Source: Protea cynaroides (Eukaryota > Streptophyta > Magnoliopsida > Proteales > Proteaceae). From it: 64,000 nucleotides of DNA. The position numbers and the translations under genes are program-made. The notes under the pieces are model-generated. The model was not told the origin of the DNA and made no database searches. It saw nothing but the letters and a program-made list of their open reading frames with translations. The stretch is taken from contig CM053266.1 of NCBI GenBank assembly GCA_028583415.1, forward strand, positions 37,133,758-37,197,757, given 5' to 3'. Below are positions 22,901 through 35,500 of this stretch, one piece after another; positions within the stretch are counted from its first letter, which is position 1, and every line of letters starts with the position of its first letter.

Positions 22901-25900
22901 TCGAAATCACTGTTTCGACCATATTTCGGTTGAAATCTCTAGTTTTGGCTGAAAACTTGGTCCAAACACCTTATAAAATATCAACTGTACTTTGAGCTTA
23001 GAAGTCAGAGCAGTACAAGACAGAAAATAGTGTAAAGGATGGACAATATACAACAAACAACACTTATTTATGATTAATATCATTTAAGTAAATGTTTATC
23101 AACTTTAATAAATATTTATTTAAGATATTATTCATAAAATGATCAAACATCTCATTTTTGAATCCAATAAAATAGTCTAAAATTCAAAATTCCAAAAGAA
23201 TAAGAAGTCAATTTTTCATTTCAAGAACAAAAACTGGATTTTCAATTGCGGGACAATTTTCAATTTTCAAATGCTGACTTCTTTCTCCAATCTAAAAATT
23301 CGATAAATCTTATTAGAGAGTACAACATCATTAAAAATCAAGAGTCCGCCAAAATAATCTTTTGTTTTGATATCCAAAAAATTATTCCCATTCAAACGAC
23401 TTTAAACAGCATTTGCATACACCGAATAAGGTTTTGACCGGAATGTAACTGTTTCAATATAATTCGGATTTAAGCAATCTCGGAAATTTGTTGAAACAGT
23501 TACAATAAAGCTGATTACCGAGATTGCTTGAATCCGAATTATATTGAAACAGTTACATTCCGGTCAAAACTTTATTCGGTGTATGCAAACGCTGTTTAAA
23601 GTCGTTTGAATGGGAATAATTTTTTGGATATCAAAACAAAAGATTATTTTGGCGGACTCTTGATTTTTAATGATGTTGTACTCTCTAATAAGATTTATCG
23701 AATTTTTAGATTGGAGAAAGAAGTCAGCATTTGAAAATTGAAAATTGCCCCGCAATTGAAAATCCAGTTTTTGTTCTTGAACTGAAAAATTGACTTCTTA
23801 TTCTTTTGGAATTTATATTTTAGACTATTTTTATTGGATTTAAATGGGGGGTGTTTGTTTATTTATGAATAATACCTTAAGGATGAAATATAAAAGTACA
23901 TTTACTTAAATGATATTGGTCATAAATAAGTGCTACCTACTTAACTTTGAATACAATCCTTAGGTTCTGACATACATTAGCATACTATGGTAAGACATAG
24001 AAATACCATTTGTTTTTTTTTTTTTTTTTTGGTGCATATCATTCAATGGATATGTTAAGAAGGTTAAAAATGCATCACATAAAAATTTGGGCTCAAAAAT
24101 CAATTTTTTTGGCCACCGAAACTAATTTCGAAACTTGACAGTTTTTTTTCCATGGTTTCGGCGAAATTTCGGCTTTGTCCTGGCCTAAACCAGGCATGAA
24201 ACTGAAATTCCGAATCTTGGTTAGGAGAGAGAATAAGAGTAGATAAAGGAAGGGACAAGGGTCTAGTGCTTTAAGAAGAAAGATGAGAGAAAATAGGAAG
24301 AGAGGCAAAAACCTCAAACTCAATTACTTCTTTTCCATTAATCAAATCATTGGGGTGGGAGGTTGTTTACAAGCTTAAATATACCACTTCAAATGGACTG
24401 CTTAAAGGCAAAATAAATAAGACATCTAAAAAGCGATAAAATACTTTCTATATGACTCCCATTATCTATAGTGATAAAATTTATTACTAACTAACCAAAC
24501 TCTTAGAGAAAGGAAAGCGAACTAGGAAATTGAAGCTTATCTAAACCTTATCAACTCTAACTAACCTTATCATTGAAGCACGGGGTTTAATAAAATTATA
24601 ACTTTCGTACACCCCTTTAGACACCCATTTTGGACCTCATAATTAAGCCCATTACCAAGAATAAATTCAAAATTAAGCACAACCCAATAAAATTCCAAAT
24701 CCTGGCCCAAATTTAATTCGGGCCTTAAATTGGGCCTGCTTTATTTCCCTCCAATTAAAAAAAGATCGTCCTTGCGTTTTGTAGTGTGGGAGGAATAAAA
24801 ATACTTCAACTGTTGCTTGTGGCTTCTTGATGCGAAATATGAAGCTTTAGTGTTGCATCTGTGTCTTGAAGTGAGGAAGAACGAAATCATTAAATGAAAC
24901 AGTTTTCCTTGCAATGGGATCTTTCAAAAGCTCGTTTTCTGCTCTAAGGGATTGAACTTCATCTGTAGGCTCAGTAGAAATAACAAGTTCTTCATCTTGT
25001 CTGGCCTCTTTCAACTCCTTTGTGGCTGCACTTCCGACTTTAAAGTACTATCATTTTGCAACCCTTTCAAGAAAAAAGTTCGTTGTAAATGAGAAGGTTT
25101 TAACATATTAGAGTTCCCTCCACGATCAAGGACAACTTTCGGCTCTTCCATCCATGATTGACCAACTATGATGACATGTTTGGAAGAAGGAAATACATGA
25201 CATTTAGTACGGTCGAAGTAGGAAGAAAGTGAAAACTCAGTGAAAACATCGCCATTAGATTCAATGATTATCTCATTTGTTATAGAGAACATCTCTACCA
25301 CGGACTAGGAGATGAGATTTTCGCTTTGCCCTTCGTCTGTGATTTAAAAGAAGTCTTTTCGTTATTCGATAGGTAAATGAACTCTAGTATTGAAAATAAA
25401 GGAATCCATGGTCAGGTTTGGCTCTGATAGCAAGTTGATGCATATCAGAGAGATTGATCTGTTGATGGTGGGTTAAGAAGGAGAATAAGAGAAGATAAGG
25501 AAAGGGACAATGGACTTTTCCGGGACTGTGAACAGTATCTGAACAGTGCTGGGGAATAATGCTTTAGAAGAAAGGGGAGAGAAGAGGAAGGGAGAGGAAG
25601 AGAGGCAACAACCTCAAAGTCAACTAATTCCTTTTCATTAATCAAATCATTGGGGGTGGGAGGTTGTTTACTAGTGTTGAATTAGAGAATGGGAGAGAAT
25701 TAATTATCTCTCCACACAACCTTCTTATTTATAATGAATACGATTACAGACTAACAAGAAATCTAGAGTGAATAGGAGTTCCAACTTTAGAGTGATGAGG
25801 ATTTTAAAGAAAGAAAATAAAACAAATATAAATATAAAATTACAAGTATGCCATGCCCTTATATAAATCGACATTTTTCTTCAAGTTGGTGCATATATAT

Positions 25901-28900
25901 CATGCATACCCAACTTTGACAATATCAAGTGAGACAGTTTCCCAGGTAGACCTTTAGCTAAAATGTTTGCAGCTGATCCCCTGATCTGACAAATGGAATT
26001 TGAATCGGACCACTTTCTAACTTTTCTTTGATGAAGTGACGATATACCTCAACATGCGTAGTCCTATCATGCTGAATTGGATCGTGAGCAATGCTGATGG
26101 CTACTTTATTGTCACAAAACAAAGTCATAGATTGAGGACACTTGACTTTCAAGTCTTCGACTAAGCCCTTCAACCATAATAGTTTACATATTCCCTGGGC
26201 AATGCCATTGCTCGAAATTCTGCTTCTGCATTGGAATGGGCCACCACATTTTGCTTTTTGTTGTGCCAACTAAGTGACCAAATTTTCACCCACAAAAGTC
26301 CAATATCATGAAATTGATTTCCTATTTGGACTACCTGCCCAGTCAGCATCAGTATAAGCCTCTACTCTGAGATGATCATTTGGTAAGAGTAGAATCCTTT
26401 TCCCAGGAGCAGCCTTTAGATAGTGTAGGATTTTATAGATTGCCTCCATATGTGATATATAGGGATCATGCATGAATTGACTCACCAAACTCACTGCAAA
26501 TGCAATATCAGGCTTGGTATGTGATAGATAGATCAGCCTTCCAACTAACTGCTGATGCCTACCTATATCTGTTGGTGTTCCTTCTTTCTCCCTGAGCCTA
26601 GTATTAGGAGCTAGGGGAGTATCACACGGTCTGCAGCCTAGCAGACCTATCTCTGATAGAAGATCAAGGATGTATTTCCTTTGAGAAAGAAAGATGCATT
26701 TTGCAGGACGAGCGACTTTGATACCAAGAAAGTACCTAAGCTTTCCAAGATCTTTAATTTCAAATTCCTCCCCCAAATACGTTTTGAGTTTTCTTATCTC
26801 ATCTTCACTATTCCCACTGACAATAATATCATCCACATATACCAGAAGTGCAGTAAATTTTCCAAATGAATGCTTGGTAAACAATGTATGGTCAGCATTA
26901 CTTTGTGCATAACAAAGGCTATTATAGCTTTGTGAAGTCTACCAAACCATGCTCTAGGGGACTGTTTGAGTTCATAAAGAGAGCGTTTTAGCCTACATAC
27001 CTTCCCATTGGTGTTTGCATTTGTAAACCCAGGTGGATAGTCCATATAAACTTCCTCATTGAGTTCCCCATGAAGGAAGACATTCTTTACATCAAGCTGT
27101 TGCAAATCCCAATTGTGGTGTACAACACATGCCAAGAGAACCCGCACTGTTATCATCTTAGCCACTGGCGCAAAGGTTTCTTGGTAATCAATGCCATATG
27201 TCTGAGTGAATCCACTGACTACTAACCTTGCTTTATACTGATCCACTATGCCATCACTTTTCTGCTTGACTATAAAAACCCATTTGCACCCAACTGGTTT
27301 ACGAGGTCCCCAGTATTATTTTTCCTTCAGAGTTCTCATTTTTTCCATCATTGTAGATTTCCACTGTTCATCCAAAATTGCATCCTGCCATTTCTGGGAA
27401 AGGGACACAGAAGAAAGTGAAAACTTTGATGGTAGTGGCCTTTCCAAGGCTGGCGAAGGGACGTGTAGTTGTGTTGATGGTAGTGGCCTTTCCTTGCTTG
27501 TTTCTGGCACGGTTTCGGCTATAGACCTGCAGAGGTTTGGCTGGACTGGTTATGGGACTAGTTGTAGGTGTAGGACCGTAGGTACAGGTACAAGTACAGG
27601 TGATGGTATAAAAGATGGTGGTATGGGTATAAAAGGTGGTGCATCTGTCTCTGGAGCTGAATCCATGACTCTTTCTTGGACCTGTTCTAGTTCTTGTGGC
27701 ACATCTTCAAACATAAGCACATCTTCAACAATTTGCTCATCCTTCTCCCTCTGAAGATGTAGCTTGTAATACATCAGATGTTCATGAAAGAGAACATCCT
27801 TAGTATATGTTTCACGGGAAGGAGGATGGTATCACTTGTAGCCTTTCTGAGTGGCATGATAGCCAATGAAAATACACCAGAGCCCCTGGGGATCAAGCAT
27901 GCTAGGAGATTGATGATTGCGAGCATAACAGACAACCAAAAACCTTCGGCGGTAACACAAAGTAAATAGCACCAAGTAGGAGATTCAGAGGGGCTTTGTT
28001 GCTGAAAATTCTTGAAGGGAGCCGATTGATAAGGGAAGCAACAGTGAGAACAGCAGCACTTCTGGTCGTCTCAAGAAGATGATAGTTTTTTTGTTCTGCG
28101 TTGCCATTTTGAGCAAGTGTATCAACGTAACTCGTTTGGTGTAGGATGCCATTCTGACAAGTAGTGCGGAAATGTCCCATCAAGAAATTCCTTACCATTA
28201 TCACTGCGAAGTACTTACAGCCGTGCCTAGAATTGTGTCTTTATCATATTGTGAAATTGGCGAAAGCATTGAAAAACATCACTTTTATTATGCATTAGGT
28301 AAACCCATGTAGTCCGTGAGTAATAGTCAATAAAGGTGACAAACCAACGATGGCCAGAGATGGAAGTCGCCTAGTAGGACCCTATACATCACAATGCACT
28401 AAATCAAACAAACGACTACTTCTATTAAAGAAAGGTAAATAGGTTGTACGAGCATGCTTAGCCAAAACACAGGCTTCGCATAATAACTCGTTTTTATTAC
28501 AATGCTTAAATAATAAAAGAAACAACTGAGACAAAACTACTGAAAAAGGGTGGCCAAGACGCCCATGCCACTGCTGGAGGATGCTGACAACGGAGTAAAG
28601 GTGATGGGGCGTAGGTAGAGGTAAAGATGGAGGTGATGATGGAAGTTCTAAAGGACCATGTGCAAGTAAGTAGATACCACCAAACAATCTACCATGTCCA
28701 ATCATCTTTCCGCTCACCAGATCCTGAATTACACACGAAGACGGAAAGAGTCACTTTGCAGTTAAGAGATTTTGTAAGGCTACTAATAGATAGCAAATTT
28801 GTAGCAAAGCTAGGAACATGAAGAACAGACTCTAAAGTAAGGGTGGAGGAGCAGCGGATGGATCCCTTCCCAGATATAGGAGAGAGAGACCCATTTGCCA

Positions 28901-31900
28901 CTCGAACTGTATCTTTCCCAGAAGAGGGAGAATACAGAAAAAAGGAGTTGGCTGAACCAGTCATGTGATCAGTGGCTCCAGTGTCCATAACCCAAGGATC
29001 ATGAATAGAGGAAGCACAGTGACCATCATGAGAAATACCTGACTGTATAAAAAAAGAACTTGGTGTAGCAGATGATGAAGGATGACCGATATAGGCTGAG
29101 GTAGATGGCTTGAGAAGATGTCGGAGAGAGCCTGAAGTTCTTCTATGGACAGCATAGGTGGAGCTCCAGTAAGAGGGCAAGTCTCTGTTTGATAAGCCTG
29201 TGGTGCCTTGAAATTCTTAGATCTCTGCATTCCTCTTTTACGCCTCTTGGCCTCAAAATCAGTTGGTTTTCCATGCAATTTCCGGCAAGTTTCTTTGGTG
29301 TGTCAGTCCTTTCCATAATAGTCACACCGAACTGGTTTGGGTAATGCAGAGCCACTTGGCTGAGTGGTTTGGAGGCGGACCTTTTTGCTGTTATTGGGGG
29401 CATCATAGAAGTACGGCGCATATCCTCAGACTGAACCAAGGCATAAGCCTGTTCTAAAGATGGGAGAGGCTCCCTTCTGAGGATTTGAGCACGAATCTGA
29501 TCAAACTCAATATTGAGGGCAGGCAAAAAATTGTAAACCCGTAGTTTGTCCTTTGCAAGTTTCATGGCAGTAGTATCAGTGGAGCAGGCAGTAGTAAGGT
29601 ATCATAATAATCTAACTCATGCCACAGACTTCGGAGTTCAGAATAATATTGGGTGACTGTAATGTCCCGTTTGGTTGCACCGATCTCCACATGGAGATCA
29701 TAAATCAAAGAATAGTTGTCAACCTATGAATAAGTCTCCTTGGCAGCCTTCCAAATTTCTGTAGCATCAAGTAACAGTACATACTGCCGGCCAATTTCAG
29801 GCTCCATAGAACCAATTAAATAGGCCATCACAATGGAGTTCTCAGATGCCCATTTATCATATAATTTATTTGTGATAGGAGGTGCCTTCTTTTTACCATT
29901 AATGTAACCCAGTAGGTCTCTTGCAAAGATTGCCATATGTGCGGTTTTAGACCACATCAAATAGTTGGTCCCATCCAACTTAATTGGGTTAAAGGCAATA
30001 ACAGTGAATTCATTCTTAGATGTCTCCATATTAGGAGCAACAACTTCAGAGGAGTCAGCCATGGGAATGATCACAACCCAAGAACAATCTGACTTATAAA
30101 TTGAAGCAGAATAATTCAATTCTTGCTCAAAAATGGAAAATACCTTTAACAGAGATGTTTTGTATTAATCTTCTAGGAACGAGAGACACATCTGCAGCAA
30201 TTTTCGATCTCTTCATACATGCAAGGAAGAATCAAGGTTGGCTATTCGTGTGATCTCTTCAAAGCACATCCCTGTAACAAGGGATACACGGCAACTAATG
30301 TGACAAAACCTTGTGGAGATTTTTAATTCATAGATAAGAAATCAGAGAGGATGAGAAGAAGATCTAGATGGGTTTAGGTATTATGGTAGGGTTTTAGATG
30401 GATTTAGGGATTGCGGTAATGCTTTGGAATGGGTTTAGGTGTTGCTGCAGGTATAAGGGATAGAATCAGGGGTGTCAGCAGGTCTATAATTGAGTTTTAG
30501 GGGTGGCGGTAGGTATATGGGATAGTTTCAGGTATGGCGGCAGGTCTGGGAGAGGTAAAAAAGGTGGGTGGTAGGGCTAGGTATGTGCAGTTGATGTCGG
30601 CAGGGGTAGGGAAGAGGAAGAAGGGTTGGCGGTAATATGGAGGCTATCGGCAAGAGTGCTGCAGGTAGCTGTGGTGGTAATGGAGGCTGTTGGTAGGTGT
30701 AGAGGAGAAGAAAAAAAAGGAAAAAAGAAGAAGAAAAGAGAGAGGGCTAGGGTGGCTCTGATACCATGTTGAATCAGAGAATGGGAAAGAATTATTTCTC
30801 TCCACACAACCTTCTTATTTATAATGAATACGATTACAAACTAACAAGAACTCTAGAGTGACGAGGATTCTAAGGAAAGGAAATAAAACAAGTATAAAAT
30901 ATAAAATTACAAGTATGCCATGCCCCTATATATAATTCAACAACAAGTTTTAAATAAAAAAGAAACCATTTAAAGTGAACTTCTTAATATGGAAAACAAA
31001 CAAGACTTCTAAAACGATAAAAGACTCTCACTATCTATAATGATAAAATTCCTAAAATGCAGTTCTACCAAAAAAAAAAAAAAAAGATTCCTAAAATGCA
31101 GGAATCATTGTAACTAACCTCCACAAGATAAAAGGAAGTCTCCCTAACTAACCAAACTCTTAGAGAAAGGAAAACAAACTAGGAAATAAATCTTATCAAC
31201 CCTAACTGAAAGAAGACTATCACTAAAGCATGGGGTCTAATAAAATAATAATTTTTGTACACTCCTTTAGACACCCACTTTTGGGCTTTATATCCCACTT
31301 TTGAGTTTGTTCTCCTTTTTCTGGGTGTTGTTAGTATTTTTTATTCACCCAAAAAAAAAAAAAAATCCAAAAAAGCCAAACCCAGCTAGTGCTAATCCTG
31401 GCCTAAATTTTAATTGGGCCTGCATTAGTAAGATTCCAATTGTTATGTTTGCTAATGCTACACAATCTCTGTGTTCTTGACACACCTTACATGTATTTAG
31501 CATTATTTGGCTGTTATGGAGTAAAAGACAAATGTAATCCAGAATTGTTGTGCATCTGATCATCCCTGGTCATGACCTGACTACTGTGATATAAGGCCTA
31601 GAATTTAGCCTGGAAGCCCCTGCTTCCCTCCCAAGGTAAAAACAATTTACTTCTCTTCTCAGCAATTCTCTCTAATTTTGCTGCCTCTTGTGTCTGTAAT
31701 TTGAGATCCACGTATTCTATTTTATTTATAAGAATGGTTTAAGCTTCTTGTTGGGAATTTCCATCTTAGTGCCTGGTTTTACAATTTGGAAATTTGGCTG
31801 CTTGTGCCTATTTTTAGGTTGCGAGTATGCATTTTGATGTTAAATTTACTTTTATATTTCTCTAATTCATTGTTTCTTTCCCAGGAGTATGTGGTGCACC

Positions 31901-32484
31901 TTGTTGTCAAACTTCTGTCTCCTCCTGTGCCCCCCAATTTTACTGGACCAGGAAGTCATTTAGTTGATTATATGTCAATGCTGAATGCTATCCTTTTTGG
32001 GTTGTCTTCTGCTGATTCAGAGCATATTCTTTCTTTGCATGGTTTGGTAAGGGAAGCCCTTTTTCTGTCACTTCAGGTTTCGCGTATAGTTATTCTATTA
32101 TGAATTATCCTGAGAGTTGAAATATCAACTATAATAATTTCTGGTTAAAGGCAAATATGCTATGCGTTTGAAATTATTATTCATCTGCTAGGCAAAAAGA
32201 TATCTGGTCCAAAAGGAAAGGAAATCTAATTCAGCTGATTTAGCTTCAGCTGTACATGCTGGGTGTAGGTTAATTTTCATTTGCATTACATAGGCACTGT
32301 TGTTCATGTGATGTTTGTCATACAGATAGTTGTAGATAGTTTTAGCCTTATTGTTACTTCTAATACTATTTATATGTGTTTCTGTTGTGTTAAGGTCTTC
32401 TGAGAGTATAATATTTCTGTTGAGCAATGTCTGTATCTGTAGTATTTATGATGGCTTAAAATGTATCAGCTTGTTTTGTTGATC

Positions 32485-32515
<31 letters not shown>

Positions 32516-35500
32516 GGGGTCTCACCATGGTTTGTTGCTGGATCAGCATGTATGTTTATCGAAGCGTGTGTTGGAGTAAGAAATTTGAAATAGTTTGGCT
32601 TATTGTGTTTTATATACCAGATCACTTTTAAAATACATGTCTACAAGTGGGGGTGTCGGATGGTCAATGAAAATAGAATTTACATCCCAGAAGAGCAGTT
32701 GAGTTCTTTGTGGAGTAAGTCTCCTAGTTGCACTAGTGGTGTCTGCTTATGTTCTGGGTTTATGGTTTTGTTTTTGTTGGACAATTTTTCTTTACCAGCC
32801 TATGACCTTTTACTTTTACATTCCAAAATTTCACATTTTATGATTTCTTAAATAGTTGTTTTAAATAGTTGAGCCCATACACAAGCTGATGAACCTAAAT
32901 TTTATATCTGCAGGTCCCAGAAGCTGCGGCATCTGTAATGCCACTTTGCGAGGCTTTTGGGTCAATTATACCAACATCAAGTCACAAATCAAGCACGGGT
33001 GATGAAATCTCAGCTTACACGGTATTTTCATGTGCATTTCTCTTTCTTATCCGGTTATGGAAATTCTATAGACCGCCTCATGAGCACTGTATCACGGAAC
33101 GGGGAGGATCCACAGGGTCTGAGCTTACTCTGGAGTATCTGTTATTATTGCGAAACAGTCGCATTGCGTCACATAATTCTGCTCATGTGGATAGAACTAA
33201 TAAAGCTGCCTACCTGCTTGAATCATCGTCGGCTCCTCCCGTATATATTGACTCCTTTCCAAAATTACGAGCGTGGTATAGTCAAAACCAAGCGTGTATA
33301 GCCTCAACTCTCTCTGGCCTCTGCAGTGGTAATCCAGTTCACCAAGTTGCCAATAAGATCTTAAATATGATCTATTGGAAAATGACTAAGGGTGGGACCT
33401 TGTCTAGTAACTCAACAGCTTCAAGTAGCAGCATTAGTGGTTCCCCTGTAAGTATTGGAGAAGATGTTTACCAAAGACCCATGCTCCCTGCATGGGAGGT
33501 TTTGGAAGCAATACCTTTTGTTCTTGAGGCAGTTTTATCGGCCTGTGCCCATGGAAGACTTTCGTCTCGGGACTTAACTACAGGTTTGTTGATGCCCCCC
33601 ACCCCCAAATAAAGAAAAAAGAAGAGAAGAGCTTGTCTAGTTGTCCCTTTTATTTCTATTTTTCTGATGATGCTTTGTTGTTCAATCCATTTTATTTTTT
33701 CAACATATTTAGTTTTTAAAACCAGCATGCTTGAAAATGTCAGAAAAATATTTCCTAATGGTCTTTAACAAAATATTGGAGATAGGTGTGCCAAATATGA
33801 AAACTAATGTGGTCGGTTCTCTTTGACACCCTGATGCAGCCAGTAATGCAAACCTAGGCTCCAAATCCTGCTTTGGGTTGCTAGGGGCCCACCCTGGGTG
33901 ACAGAAACTCAAATAATGGGGATAGTTGCCAGTTTTGGAAATTTATACCGCTGTTCAAGGTCCTTTTGGAAGAAATAAAGAACCCGGGAACAGAGGACGT
34001 AATTTAATTGAAGAAGAAAGAACTTCTAGGATTTTAGAATAGTCAAGGATAAAACATAAATGAAGTAAGAAGGTAAGGGCTTTTGTGCAAATTACAAGAT
34101 CAGCAGAATCTCGAACATAGGGGCACTGAGAGCCACTACTTTCAGTCTTTTTGCCAGAAAAGAGGTCAGGGAGACTTTATTAGCAAAATAAAAAGACTTC
34201 GATCTTCAACCTTCTGGCTGTATAGGACCAGGGGTAAACCATTCTGGATTCGAAGAAGAGATCTCTATCGTTCTCTCGTTTGGGACTCATTTCAATCTGA
34301 GATTTTGAGGATGAGATCCTCACTACCGGTCCTCTCAAATATGATAATTATCAAGTTGAAAGAACAAGCTGCAAACGAACCCGATTAGTCTGATACCAGG
34401 TCTGGCGATATGTACAGGAACTGACAACATGGTGAGCTTGAGTCCTCCAAACCTATACTCAGTTCAGCCTCAAACTGTACAGGCTGAATCGCCCTTGGGG
34501 GTATGGCTTATGCTAGTTTCTGGGTGATAGAAGTTGAATCGATGCATGTCGGTCCAATGTTATGTGGGCTGCAACTACCGTCAGAACTGAACAGGGAGAA
34601 AAGAAGGAACAAGGAAAGAGGAGGAAGAAGAATTGGGGGAAAAGTGGAGAGAGGAAGGAGATTCACACATGAGTTGAGAGGGAAACAGCTGCTGTTGGCC
34701 ACTAGGGCTAACAGCACACTGGTAGCTCACCAACCACGAGGAAAATTCAAATCTCCATTCAACATTCAATCTGAATCGATGAGAATGGGGTAGACTACAT
34801 ATAAAGATTCAAAAGATTTAATCACCCAAACATTGAAACCAAATCAAACTCTCATATGTATATCTAACACCTAATATAAAATACAGAAACTCAAATTACA
34901 TAAACCCTAAACAAAATAATTTCCCTACCCCTATTGGACAAAATTCTGGTTTGGATCTGGTTCGTCTCGTTCTGTGTTTCTAGATTGGGTGACGGTCTAA
35001 CCACGCACATGCTATTGCATCCGCCAGCCAGTCCTTTTCCCAAGATTAGGAACCAAGGATTTGATTGGCTGCAACACAGGCCCTATTTTAAGGAGATTTT
35101 CCTGAAAAAGCAGGGGGTTAATAGCTTGCTTCTTTTCATATCCAGCAGCTTGCAATGGGGAAAGAAAGAGAGGATAAAGAAGAGAAGAAAGAAAAGAAAC
35201 GGAACGGCCCTTTTGGGAGTTGCGACTGTAAACAGTACCTATGAACAATACCATAAACAGTAACATGAAAAGCAAAGAGAGAAAGTAGAGAGGGTTAGGG
35301 GAGAAGAGCTTAAATAAAATTCTATCCAATTGTGTAATTTGATAGGGGTTATATCCTCATAGAAAACTCAAAAAGTAGAAACCTGGAAAATTCAAACAAA
35401 TTATGACAGAATTAAACAATCAGTAGCTAACCTAATGGACTTGAATAGTAAATTACTAACACTAACTTTAACTCATAAAAGGATTCTTGAATCTTGATCA

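Larger units (their letters stand above)
25675..30942 (-). mobile_element. Copia (Ty1) retrotransposon, degenerate, full-length
   Basis: A 5.27 kb element with LTRs at both ends (TGTTGAAT...), inserted in the right LTR of element A. The flanking 5-mers ACTAG (25670-25674) and ACAAG (30943-30947) form a target duplication with one change; the uninterrupted sister LTR reads GTTTACAAG, which confirms the site. A perfect initiator-Met primer site sits inside the right LTR, so the element lies on the - strand. Gag, protease, integrase, RT and RNase H follow in the Copia order with several frameshifts and stops. Confidence 0.93.
22751..31430 (-). mobile_element. Non-autonomous LTR retrotransposon A (with two nested insertions)
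   Basis: Two direct repeats, about 22751-24741 and 25438-31430 including their insertions, match along their length. They share GCTGATGGTGGGTTA at the left, AATCAAATCATTGGGG, AAACCAAACTCTTAGAGAAAGG-like text, TTAGACACCCA, and AATTGGGCCTGC at the right. They are read as LTRs of about 0.55-0.7 kb once insertions are removed. The 0.7 kb between them has no RT or integrase. Just left of the right LTR is TTTGGCTCTGATAGCAAGT, whose reverse complement contains CTATCAGAGCC, close to an initiator-Met primer site. The element thus lies on the - strand. Target duplications were not resolved. Confidence 0.7.
21960..31884 (+). other. MED33: MED33 intron 8 (9.9 kb)
   Basis: GT-AG intron enlarged from perhaps 1 kb by a nested stack: a non-autonomous LTR element, a hAT-like element in its left LTR, and a Copia element in its right LTR. 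At 22100-22155 a phrase TTCAATAATAAAATTC is directly duplicated. The remaining flanks look like ordinary intron. Confidence 0.85.

Noticed and set aside
23246..23755. Two 63-codon frames with the same protein on opposite strands
   Set aside because: They are the two arms of one long inverted repeat, so the identity is due to the palindrome and not to coding.
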